Below are positions 1 through 5,163 of a stretch of 5,163 bases of DNA, in pieces. The notes under the pieces are model-generated. The model was not told the origin of the DNA. It did not search any database and saw nothing but the letters and a program-made list of their open reading frames with translations. The DNA is taken from contig CAIPRZ010000074.1 in NCBI GenBank assembly GCA_903867585.1, positions 1-5,163 of the forward strand, read 5' to 3'. Origin of the DNA: an uncultured Chlamydiae bacterium. GTDB taxonomy: Bacteria; Chlamydiota; Chlamydiia; Chlamydiales; Rhabdochlamydiaceae. Position numbers and translations under genes: made by a program. Position 1 is the stretch's first letter; each line of letters begins with the position of its first letter.

Positions 1-551
1 AGTCATTTTTGCCTATTTACAATCAAAAGACTCTTAAACGATTAGCGCTTGCTACCATTTTAGGATCTATTTTTCATCGCTTGATGGCTTTTATCGATGA
101 TAATCTTCCCTGTTTTGCGATTTTTGAAGAGGCCGAGCTCTTAGATCCTTTAGATCGAGCTATTTTATTTTCAAAAGAGCGCTTTGAGCACATTTTTATT
201 GTTTGTAAAAATACGGACTTCCAATATTCAACTCTTGATCTTGGCGCTGGATATTCAACGCTTGGGTTTTTTAGTAGTCAAGTCGAGGATTTTCCAAGTT
301 CATGTGAATTAGGTTTATTGCTACCACAAGATGCAATCTTAACACCTTCAAGTTATGAGCTTTTAAAAACAACCCTAGAGGCCTTTATAAAAGAGAAAAA
401 GGTAATTAGATTAATTGGGGAGACTATCTTTAACGAATCTTGGAATGACTTGGGGCAGGTGATTTATGATCCTGAAGCTATTCATCTGATGACTTTAAGA
501 ATGATTAAAGGGTTTGTAGCTTCTGGAGGAGAGGTTTCAGTTTTAAGATAA
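1..551 (+). CDS. Hypothetical protein, 3' part (open at left edge)
   Basis: This is the C-terminal part of a protein whose function I do not recognise. The frame is open to the left edge. A TTG at base 9 could serve as a start and would give 180 residues, but no Shine-Dalgarno sequence precedes it and the codons before it (Ser-Phe) continue the frame, so the true start is probably outside the window. Numbering from that TTG, the protein is a soluble-looking mixed alpha/beta polypeptide. It has an acidic stretch near residues 38-60, a hydrophobic strand near 61-66 and a helical C-terminus near 155-172, ending in a Gly-Gly motif and Val-Leu-Arg. There is no signal peptide or clear membrane span in the visible part. 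It is convergent with lpxD and the two genes overlap by 9 bp. In Chlamydia an uncharacterised gene (CT244) lies next to lpxD, but I cannot show that this is its homologue. Coding status is fairly sure; function is unknown. Confidence 0.72.
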   Translation, partial: SFLPIYNQKTLKRLALATILGSIFHRLMAFIDDNLPCFAIFEEAELLDPLDRAILFSKERFEHIFIVCKNTDFQYSTLDLGAGYSTLGFFSSQVEDFPSSCELGLLLPQDAILTPSSYELLKTTLEAFIKEKKVIRLIGETIFNESWNDLGQVIYDPEAIHLMTLRMIKGFVASGGEVSVLR

Positions 552-1571
552 CTGCTTTTCGATTTTTTTAATTTTTTCAAAAAGCTCAGGTAATTTTCTA
601 ATCAGTACTTGTTGTCTGTTATACTCATCGATGGGTTGAAGTGGCACTCCTGTATAACGTCCTGGTTTTTGTATATTTTTACTGATGCCAGCTTTAGCAC
701 CTACAAGAGTTTGTGAAGCGATTTCTACATGACCAACAACACCGACTTGACCGCCTAGTACTACATAATCACCTGTTTTTGATGAGCCTGCAATACCGAC
801 TTGAGAGACGATAAGGTTGTGTTTACCGATTTCTACGTTATGACCGATTTGTACTAAATTATCGATCTTGGAGCCAAGCGATATTTTAGTGTTTTGGAAA
901 CGGGCCCGATCAATCGTTGTATTAGCACCGATTTCTACATCATCTTCAATAATGACATTGCCAAGCTGTTGTAATTTATTATGTAAGCCATGGCTTGATG
1001 TCACATAACCAAAACCACAAGAGCCAATAACAGCTCCAGGTTGTAGGGTGACTCTAGAACCTATGTGGGATCTTTCTCTAATAGTTACATGAGAATAAAT
1101 CAGACAATCAGAACCTATATGACATTGACTATCAACAAAAACATGGGCTACAAGTTTTGATCTAGGACCAATAACAACACTGGCTCCAATCACGCAGTAA
1201 GGGCCGATATCTGCATCAGGGGCAATAGTGGCTGTTGGATCAATCACAGCTGTTGGGTGAATCCCTTGTGCAAAGCTATTTTTAGGAAGGGGAGAGATAA
1301 ATAGCTCAATGAGTTTTTGAAAACTTTGCGACGGATTTTCACAGATAAGTAAATTTTTATTTTCATGCAAAGGAACATCTTGACCGACACAAATAGCTCC
1401 AGCTTTTGAGCGGAGCATACTGTCATTATAACGGGGATTGGCTAAAAAAGAGATATCAGTATCAGAAGCCTCATCGAGGCCGCCGATACCGGTTATAGGA
1501 TAATTAGGATCTCCATTAAGAGTAGCTGAGAGATATTCAGCTAGGTCTTTGAGTAAAAAACTCTTAGTCAC
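543..1571 (-). CDS. lpxD: UDP-3-O-(3-hydroxyacyl)glucosamine N-acyltransferase LpxD
   Basis: LpxD transfers an (R)-3-hydroxyacyl chain from acyl carrier protein to the 2-amino group of UDP-3-O-acylglucosamine, the third step of lipid A synthesis in the cytoplasm. The 342 residues match the family length. The N-terminal uridine-binding domain (about 1-100) carries the S-F-L-A-N-P-R-Y motif; F42, N45 and Y48 correspond to the uracil-contacting residues of C. trachomatis LpxD. Residues 105-300 are hexapeptide repeats forming a left-handed beta helix. They include GFGY at 176-179, QIGHN with catalytic His244, and VGHVEI with His281. The C-terminal helix (about 317-342, Lys- and Glu-rich) fits the acyl-carrier-protein-binding tail. 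The start is GTG at 1569-1571, 2 nt after the skp stop. The next Met (52) would remove part of the uridine-binding domain, so GTG is preferred. No good Shine-Dalgarno sequence is visible, which suggests coupling to skp. The gene is last in the operon and is not followed by fabZ or lpxA, as in chlamydiae. Confidence 0.97.
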   Translation of the reverse strand: MTKSFLLKDLAEYLSATLNGDPNYPITGIGGLDEASDTDISFLANPRYNDSMLRSKAGAICVGQDVPLHENKNLLICENPSQSFQKLIELFISPLPKNSFAQGIHPTAVIDPTATIAPDADIGPYCVIGASVVIGPRSKLVAHVFVDSQCHIGSDCLIYSHVTIRERSHIGSRVTLQPGAVIGSCGFGYVTSSHGLHNKLQQLGNVIIEDDVEIGANTTIDRARFQNTKISLGSKIDNLVQIGHNVEIGKHNLIVSQVGIAGSSKTGDYVVLGGQVGVVGHVEIASQTLVGAKAGISKNIQKPGRYTGVPLQPIDEYNRQQVLIRKLPELFEKIKKIEKQLS

Positions 1572-1573
1572 TA

Positions 1574-2113
1574 TTATTTTGCAGGCTCACTAGTTGCTGG
1601 TTTAGAGGCCACTTCAAAGCGCTTATCCATTTCTGCGATAACAGCCTGAGTGATGTCGAAATCAGCACTATAATAAAAGCAAGCATCTTTATTGATAACC
1701 ATAAAAAGTTTTTTATCTTTTGCTACTTTTTCAGCAGCAACAGAAGCTTCTTGACCAACTTGTTGCATGATGCGCATGTTGGCTTGTTGCATCACTTGGT
1801 AATATTGACCTTGGTAGCGGTTCATTTCTTCACTGAGCATGCCAAATTTATTTTTGAGTTCGTTTTCAGCTTCAGGAGAAAGACCATCCATATATTCAGA
1901 ATCATTAAGTTTCTGAGAAAGTTCATTAAGTTGTTTTTCGGTCTCTTCCATCATGCTCGTAATTTGTTTTTTAAGAGCATCAAATGAAACTTGTTCCTGC
2001 TTCCCTTTTTTAGATTCGGCAAGACAGGTGGCAAAATTAACAATGCCATACTCTCCGGCTACAAGAAGTGAAGTTAAAACAGACATGCAGAGGGTTTTTG
2101 TAAATATTTTCAT
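1574..2113 (-). CDS. skp: Periplasmic chaperone Skp/OmpH family protein
   Basis: Skp-type chaperones are periplasmic trimers that hold unfolded outer-membrane proteins and deliver them to BamA. This protein has 179 residues, slightly longer than E. coli Skp (161 with signal). Residues 1-32 are a Sec signal peptide with a basic start (K2, K6) and a hydrophobic core; the best signal peptidase I site follows C-L-A at residue 32. Residues 36-120 are rich in Lys, Glu, Gln and Met and fit the long coiled-coil tentacles. Residues 127-165 return to the body domain with strand V-I-N-K-D-A-C-F-Y-Y and the family-typical D-I-T-Q-A-V-I helix. The last 14 residues are a polar Pro/Ser/Thr tail. The ATG at 2111-2113 has a strong Shine-Dalgarno sequence, AAGGA (bases 2119-2123), 5 nt upstream. 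The gene sits 14 nt after bamA and 2 nt before lpxD, the usual bamA-skp-lpxD order, which supports the assignment despite the low sequence conservation of this family. Confidence 0.93.
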   Translation of the reverse strand: MKIFTKTLCMSVLTSLLVAGEYGIVNFATCLAESKKGKQEQVSFDALKKQITSMMEETEKQLNELSQKLNDSEYMDGLSPEAENELKNKFGMLSEEMNRYQGQYYQVMQQANMRIMQQVGQEASVAAEKVAKDKKLFMVINKDACFYYSADFDITQAVIAEMDKRFEVASKPATSEPAK

Positions 2114-2118
2114 ACATT

Positions 2119-2123
2119 TCCTT
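2119..2123 (-). promoter_or_regulatory. Shine-Dalgarno site of skp
   Basis: Read on the minus strand this is AAGGA, 5 nt before the skp ATG and inside the 14-nt gap after the bamA stop. It is the clearest ribosome-binding site within the operon and fixes the skp start. It would let skp be translated independently of bamA. Confidence 0.7.
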
Positions 2124-2127
2124 AAAA

Positions 2128-4563
2128 TTAAAATTGTCCACCCATGGTGAAGAAGAACTTTTGTGTTTGCACATCGCCAGGATTAACAGGGATACCGTAA
2201 CCTAACATGATGGGCACCTGACCGAGTACTTGGAGCCGAACACCTACCCCATAGCTTAAACGATAAGGAGTAAAATGCAAACGTTTTAAACTGACAGCAC
2301 CGGCATCTGCAAACGCAAAAGCGTCTAAGAATTTAAATATTTCTTGGTTATATTCCACCGAGAATAGGGAGGAGCTAATGCCTCCTCGAGGATCCCTTGA
2401 GCCATACTGGTATTTAGGACCAATATCAAATGGAGCATAACCTCTAACGCTGGTTTCACCCCCTAAGAAGAAGCGCTCAGCAATCGGTATTTTATAAGGG
2501 GCGTTAGAGCTCAACACCGGAGCAATGGCTTTAAAATCCATCCGGTATTTCATCACACCGCGACTCCATAAAGAGCTGTAGTAGGTGTTTGTCCAACCAA
2601 ATTTACCAAAGTCAAACCTGCCACCTAGTCCTACGTATTCAGCTTCGTAATTAGATCGAAGACCTTTTCGAGGTTTACCTCCAGCCATATAGGTGCTGTC
2701 ATAGGTAAGTGAAAGGCCAACAGCTGATATAAGACCACGGTTTTTAAGCTCGTATCGTTCTTCTTGTTCAAGTTGTTGCTGCGGCGTTAGATTATTAGGA
2801 TTGTAACCAGGATCATTAGTTGGATCAGCTACAATTTGATTTACTTCAACATTAGTAGTAGTGAATTCATCTCTGAAGCGATATTTCATACCATAGGTCC
2901 AATAAGAGGTTATTGGATAGGAGGTGTAAATACTAAATCCATAGATGTCGTTGGTATAATCTTGAGACGCAGCATCGTTGGTATTTTTCATAAGATCAAA
3001 ACCAAAGCGCCAGTTGCTGTCATAGAAGTAGGGGTCCATCCAAGATAGTGTGTAGTTGCGCTGTTTGGCACCGACGTTAGCTTTAGCTTGAGCGTATTGA
3101 CCAGCCCCTCTAACCGCTGAAAGTCCGTCTTTAAAAATACGTGGAATACCTGCGATGTTAAAGTTGGTTTCACCGACATCAAGACCACCAAAGATCGATT
3201 CAGAGGTACTGAATCCAAAGAATAGACCGACATTTCCTGTCATGCCCTCTTTAACTTCTATGTGGACATCTCTAAAGCTAACATCTTGATCTTCTTGATC
3301 GGAGCTTTTAACGGCATAAACGTTAACGTTTTTAAAAAAGCCCATACTTTCTAATCGTTGTTGGGTCGCTTTTAATTTTAAGATATTAAAAAGCTCGCCA
3401 GGAACAAGAGCTGTTTCACGTAAAATTATTTTATCTTGAGTAGTAACATTTCCAAGAACATGAATTAGACCGACGCGATACTGTTTGCCCTCTTTGATGT
3501 TGTAATGAACATCATAAATAGCCTCATTTTCTCTTGGAACCGTTTCAAATTGAATATTAGCATCAATATAGCCTTCACGACCGTAGAGATCAGAGAGTTG
3601 TTGCGCTGTATTTCTCAAAGATTCAGGAGAATAGATTTGATTAGGTCTTGATTTAAAGTTTTTATCAATAACCTCATCAGTGAAAAGGGTGTTGCCATTA
3701 AAAGACATTTTTCCAAGATGGTAGATTTGTCCTTTATCCGCTTCAATTTGAATAACTACTTTGCCGCTTGTTTTGGCATCAAGAACTTTAATTTGAACAC
3801 GGGCATCGGCGTAGCCCCGATTTTGTAAAAAGTTAATGATGTTTTGTTGATCTTGCTCAATAGCTTCTTCGTTATAAATTCCAGATCCTGATAACCAGCT
3901 AATAAGAAGATTGTATTTTTTGGTATAAATCATCTGACGGAGCATGCGCTCTTCGTCAGAGCTAAAGCCTAAAATATCGATGCTCTGAATACGACCGGTT
4001 CGACCTTCATTGATCCGAATATTGATAACAATCCGATTATTTTCTTTATCATATTCAGTATAGGGTTCGATGTCGGCTTCAAAATATCCTTTTTTGCTGT
4101 AAAATTCTCTAAGGCTATTTATTCCTTTATAAAGAGATTCTTTGTTAAGACTTTGACCTGCTTTTAGGCCTAATTCTTTTTTTAGCGTTTTGGTTTTTAC
4201 CTTATTGTTTCCACTCCAATTAATTTCAGCGATCGTTGGGCGAATCCAAACTTTTAGAGTAATAACAACCTTACCATCTTTTGTATCAACAACAGGCTCT
4301 ATCTCATCATAATCTTCTGAAAGCGATTTAAGATCTTGGTCAAAGTCTGATTGGGAAAAAAGTTCGCCGGTTTGTGTTTTTAACCGTTTTATAACAATCT
4401 TCTGATCAAAGTTTTGTTTATCTTTTGGAAGATTTTGTGGAACGACCTGAATAGATCCGACAGTTTTTGTATCTAAAACTTCATAGTTATTCTCAGTGAT
4501 ATCGGCTATGACGGGATGTGAAAATAAAACTAGAGAAGTAAAAATGAGTGATCTAATGGTCAT
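2128..4563 (-). CDS. bamA: Outer membrane protein assembly factor BamA (Omp85)
   Basis: BamA is the outer-membrane core of the barrel assembly machinery; it folds and inserts beta-barrel proteins. The 811 residues begin with a signal peptide (1-20, cleavage after V-I-A). Five POTRA repeats follow, roughly 34-107, 108-188, 191-278, 280-359 and 361-440. Each ends in a V-x-V/I-x-h strand, and the later ones carry the typical G-N turn (G-N-N, F-N-G-N, L-G-N). POTRA3 has the long hydrophobic insert with W223 also seen in E. coli. Residues 441-811 are the barrel, with M-D-P-Y-F at 509-513, the conserved V-R-G-Y of the lid loop at 706-709, and a C-terminal strand ending in Phe that serves as the beta-signal. 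A polar loop at about 568-608 looks expanded. The protein has no cysteine. The ATG at 4561-4563 is preceded by a weak GGA site 6 nt upstream and gives a sensible signal peptide. It is the first gene of the operon with skp and lpxD. Confidence 0.97.
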   Translation of the reverse strand: MTIRSLIFTSLVLFSHPVIADITENNYEVLDTKTVGSIQVVPQNLPKDKQNFDQKIVIKRLKTQTGELFSQSDFDQDLKSLSEDYDEIEPVVDTKDGKVVITLKVWIRPTIAEINWSGNNKVKTKTLKKELGLKAGQSLNKESLYKGINSLREFYSKKGYFEADIEPYTEYDKENNRIVINIRINEGRTGRIQSIDILGFSSDEERMLRQMIYTKKYNLLISWLSGSGIYNEEAIEQDQQNIINFLQNRGYADARVQIKVLDAKTSGKVVIQIEADKGQIYHLGKMSFNGNTLFTDEVIDKNFKSRPNQIYSPESLRNTAQQLSDLYGREGYIDANIQFETVPRENEAIYDVHYNIKEGKQYRVGLIHVLGNVTTQDKIILRETALVPGELFNILKLKATQQRLESMGFFKNVNVYAVKSSDQEDQDVSFRDVHIEVKEGMTGNVGLFFGFSTSESIFGGLDVGETNFNIAGIPRIFKDGLSAVRGAGQYAQAKANVGAKQRNYTLSWMDPYFYDSNWRFGFDLMKNTNDAASQDYTNDIYGFSIYTSYPITSYWTYGMKYRFRDEFTTTNVEVNQIVADPTNDPGYNPNNLTPQQQLEQEERYELKNRGLISAVGLSLTYDSTYMAGGKPRKGLRSNYEAEYVGLGGRFDFGKFGWTNTYYSSLWSRGVMKYRMDFKAIAPVLSSNAPYKIPIAERFFLGGETSVRGYAPFDIGPKYQYGSRDPRGGISSSLFSVEYNQEIFKFLDAFAFADAGAVSLKRLHFTPYRLSYGVGVRLQVLGQVPIMLGYGIPVNPGDVQTQKFFFTMGGQF

Positions 4564-4595
4564 ATTTTATCCGCATCAAAAAATGTAATAGGTAA

Positions 4596-4624
4596 GTGAT
4601 ACGCGAAAGAGGATTTGCAATCAA
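4596..4624 (-). promoter_or_regulatory. Candidate sigma70-type promoter of the bamA operon
   Basis: On the minus strand TTGATT (bases 4619-4624, four of six matches to TTGACA) and TATCAC (4596-4601, four of six to TATAAT) are separated by exactly 17 bp. Transcription would begin near base 4589, giving a leader of about 26 nt before the bamA ATG. A perfect TATAAT further upstream on the same strand (4689-4694) lacks a recognisable -35 and is a weaker alternative. The call rests on sequence matching only. Confidence 0.4.
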
Positions 4625-4628
4625 GATT

Positions 4629-4676
4629 AGCTAATGAAAAATTCAAGTAATCAGGGTTTATGCAATTTTTTTAGCT
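4629..4676. repeat. A+T-rich inverted repeat / stem-loop upstream of bamA
   Basis: AGCTAA-TG-AAAAATT (4629-4643) pairs with AATTTTTTTAGCT (4664-4676), giving 13 base pairs interrupted by a 2-nt bulge around a 20-nt loop. It lies just upstream of the candidate bamA promoter, so it would be outside that transcript. It is poor in G+C, which makes a strong intrinsic terminator unlikely. It could be a weak terminator of antisense transcription, a protein-binding site, or a chance product of A/T runs. Confidence 0.35.
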
Positions 4677-4703
4677 GTTTTTATGTTAATTATAGGCCCA
4701 TCA

Positions 4704-4727
4704 GGGGGGTGGGGATATGGGATAGGG
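4704..4727 (+). other. Putative G-quadruplex motif
   Basis: Four G runs of 6, 4, 3 and 3 bases (4704-4709, 4711-4714, 4719-4721, 4725-4727) are separated by 1, 4 and 3 bases. This meets the usual rule of four runs of at least three G with loops of 1-7. The tract stands out in an otherwise A+T-rich spacer. It lies on the plus strand in the middle of the region between bamA and the divergent right-hand gene, upstream of the best promoter candidate of each. The motif is seen directly; folding and function are not shown. Confidence 0.5.
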
Positions 4728-4747
4728 AGGTTAATTAGGTACAGTCC

Positions 4748-4757
4748 TACAGCTGTA
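4748..4757. promoter_or_regulatory. Perfect 10-bp palindrome, possible operator
   Basis: TACAGCTGTA reads the same on both strands and is preceded 3 bases earlier by a further TACAG half-site (4740-4744). Small dyads of this kind often bind dimeric regulators. It lies about 73 bp upstream of the -10 of the right-hand gene and about 185 bp upstream of bamA. No regulator is known from this window and a palindrome of this size can arise by chance. Confidence 0.25.
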
Positions 4758-4826
4758 AAGCGCAAACCATTAATAATCAGTTTTTTAAGTATGTAATATA
4801 ATAATTTTTTATTTAACACCATGCTG

Positions 4827-4835
4827 TGGTATAAT
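4827..4835 (+). promoter_or_regulatory. Extended -10 promoter of the right-hand gene
   Basis: TGGTATAAT is a perfect TATAAT hexamer (4830-4835) with the TG of an extended -10 element. No good -35 lies at 16-18 bp, but extended -10 promoters can do without one, and the A/T-rich bases just upstream could act as an UP-like element. Transcription would start near 4842, leaving a leader of about 14 nt that contains the Shine-Dalgarno site of the following gene. A second TATAAT at 4797-4802 lacks both TG and -35. Confidence 0.55.
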
Positions 4836-4846
4836 TAACCTTTAAT

Positions 4847-4850
4847 AGGA
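4847..4850 (+). promoter_or_regulatory. Shine-Dalgarno site of the right-hand gene
   Basis: AGGA is placed 5 nt before the ATG at 4856-4858. Together with the extended -10 it fixes the start of a gene whose stop is beyond the window. Confidence 0.65.
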
Positions 4851-4855
4851 TTATT

Positions 4856-5163
4856 ATGTTAATAACTTCAAAATCTAATATTAGTTTAATTGATGTGGTT
4901 GATTGCCTGCCCCTGGTTAGTGCGCTGTCTAACCTTGTACAAGTAATCGCCTCCAGGGTATTTGATTACAAATCTGAACGCTCATTATCTTCTCATCTAT
5001 TTTATTCCATACCTTTTGTTGGTAATGTTTATAAAATTGCCGAGCTTGCATATCATTATTTTTCCAATTTCAAAAGCTCTGAGGTGTCTAATATAGAAAA
5101 AAGACCCTTACTAAGCCCATCGTTGCCAAGCCCCCCAAAAGCCTCTAATTTAGTTAAAGAGCC
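4856..5163 (+). CDS. Hypothetical protein, 5' part (open at right edge), chlamydial-type N-terminus
   Basis: The frame stays open for 102 codons from an ATG with promoter and Shine-Dalgarno site in good positions, and runs off the window. I do not know its function. Residues 9-36 form a moderately hydrophobic stretch with the pattern V-V-D-x-L-P-L-V-S-x-L-S-N-L-V. Residues 48-69 are a second one containing I-P-F-V-G-N-V-Y-K-I-A-E-L. A short polar, charged segment (37-47) separates them. From about residue 83 the sequence becomes rich in Ser and Pro (L-L-S-P-S-L-P-S-P-P). There is no typical signal peptide. From memory, many uncharacterised proteins of environmental chlamydiae begin with a similar 'P-hh-S-hh-N-L-V ... 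P-hh-G-N' module, often followed by variable domains, so this may be a lineage-specific protein. A secreted or membrane-associated role is possible but unproven. It is divergent from bamA and separated from it by 292 bp. Confidence 0.75.
   Translation, partial: MLITSKSNISLIDVVDCLPLVSALSNLVQVIASRVFDYKSERSLSSHLFYSIPFVGNVYKIAELAYHYFSNFKSSEVSNIEKRPLLSPSLPSPPKASNLVKE

Noticed and set aside
234..260. L-D-L-G-A-G in the left-edge protein, similar to motif I of SAM-dependent methyltransferases
   Set aside because: The following residues (Y-S-T-L) and the remaining 100 residues show no other methyltransferase motif, so the likeness is probably chance.
1244..1426. Minus-strand open frame of 60 codons inside lpxD
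   Set aside because: It lies in another frame of the well-supported LpxD gene and has no recognisable protein features.
1751..2150. Two plus-strand open frames antisense to skp
   Set aside because: They are out-of-frame shadows of skp on the opposite strand; their Phe/His/Leu-rich composition mirrors the Lys/Glu/Met-rich coiled coil.
2836..3233. Plus-strand open frame 2836-3048 and minus-strand frame 2988-3233 within bamA
   Set aside because: Both lie inside the bamA barrel region in other frames and show no family features or ribosome-binding sites.
4689..4694. Perfect TATAAT on the minus strand upstream of bamA
   Set aside because: No -35 at a usable distance and no extended -10 TG; the 17-bp spaced pair nearer to bamA is a better candidate.
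4683..4796. Plus-strand 37-codon open frame with a Gly-rich start (M-L-I-I-G-P-S-G-G) resembling a P-loop beginning
   Set aside because: No Shine-Dalgarno sequence precedes the ATG. The glycines come from the G-rich tract, the P-loop Lys-Ser/Thr is missing, and nothing else supports coding.
4729..4840. GGTTAATT (4729-4736) and AATTAACC (4833-4840) as possible inverted repeats of a small mobile element
   Set aside because: Eight bp of mostly A/T sequence is easily due to chance, and there is no target duplication or transposase remnant.
1..5163. CRISPR arrays, tRNA or rRNA genes, insertion sequences
   Set aside because: I saw no spaced direct repeats, cloverleaf-like sequences, ribosomal RNA signatures or transposase coding sequence on either strand.

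Overview
The window is an A+T-rich stretch of bacterial chromosome. It is dominated by a three-gene operon on the minus strand, bamA – skp/ompH – lpxD, which covers bases 4563 to 543. The proteins and gene order point to the phylum Chlamydiota. lpxD ends the cluster here, whereas in many proteobacteria it is followed by fabZ-lpxA-lpxB. LpxD keeps the spacing of key residues recalled from Chlamydia trachomatis LpxD (uracil-contact F42/N45/Y48, catalytic H244, H281). The BamA has an 811-residue, five-POTRA layout. The truncated gene at the right edge resembles hypothetical proteins I associate with amoeba-associated ('environmental') chlamydiae. The lineage is inferred from recall, not from a database search.

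Layout from left to right. Bases 1-551 (+) hold the 3' end of a gene of unknown function that is open at the left edge. Its last 9 bp overlap the end of lpxD tail to tail. Bases 543-1571 (-) encode LpxD, the third enzyme of lipid A synthesis. Bases 1574-2113 (-) encode a Skp/OmpH periplasmic chaperone, 2 nt upstream of lpxD. Bases 2128-4563 (-) encode BamA, 14 nt upstream of skp. Bases 4564-4855 are a divergent intergenic region. It has a candidate bamA promoter, an A+T-rich stem-loop, a four-tract G-run of G-quadruplex form, a 10-bp perfect palindrome and a good extended -10 promoter facing right. Bases 4856-5163 (+) are the first 102 codons of a gene that runs off the right edge.

The operon is a coherent outer-membrane assembly unit. 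Skp carries unfolded porins and other barrel proteins across the periplasm, BamA folds and inserts them, and LpxD makes the acylated glucosamine precursor of the lipid A into which they are placed. Close spacing, and an lpxD GTG start without a good Shine-Dalgarno sequence, suggest co-transcription and translational coupling.

I do not see a convincing new multi-gene system. The parts least explained by known families are the intergenic region with its G-rich tract and palindrome, the two truncated flanking genes, and a long polar loop in the BamA barrel.
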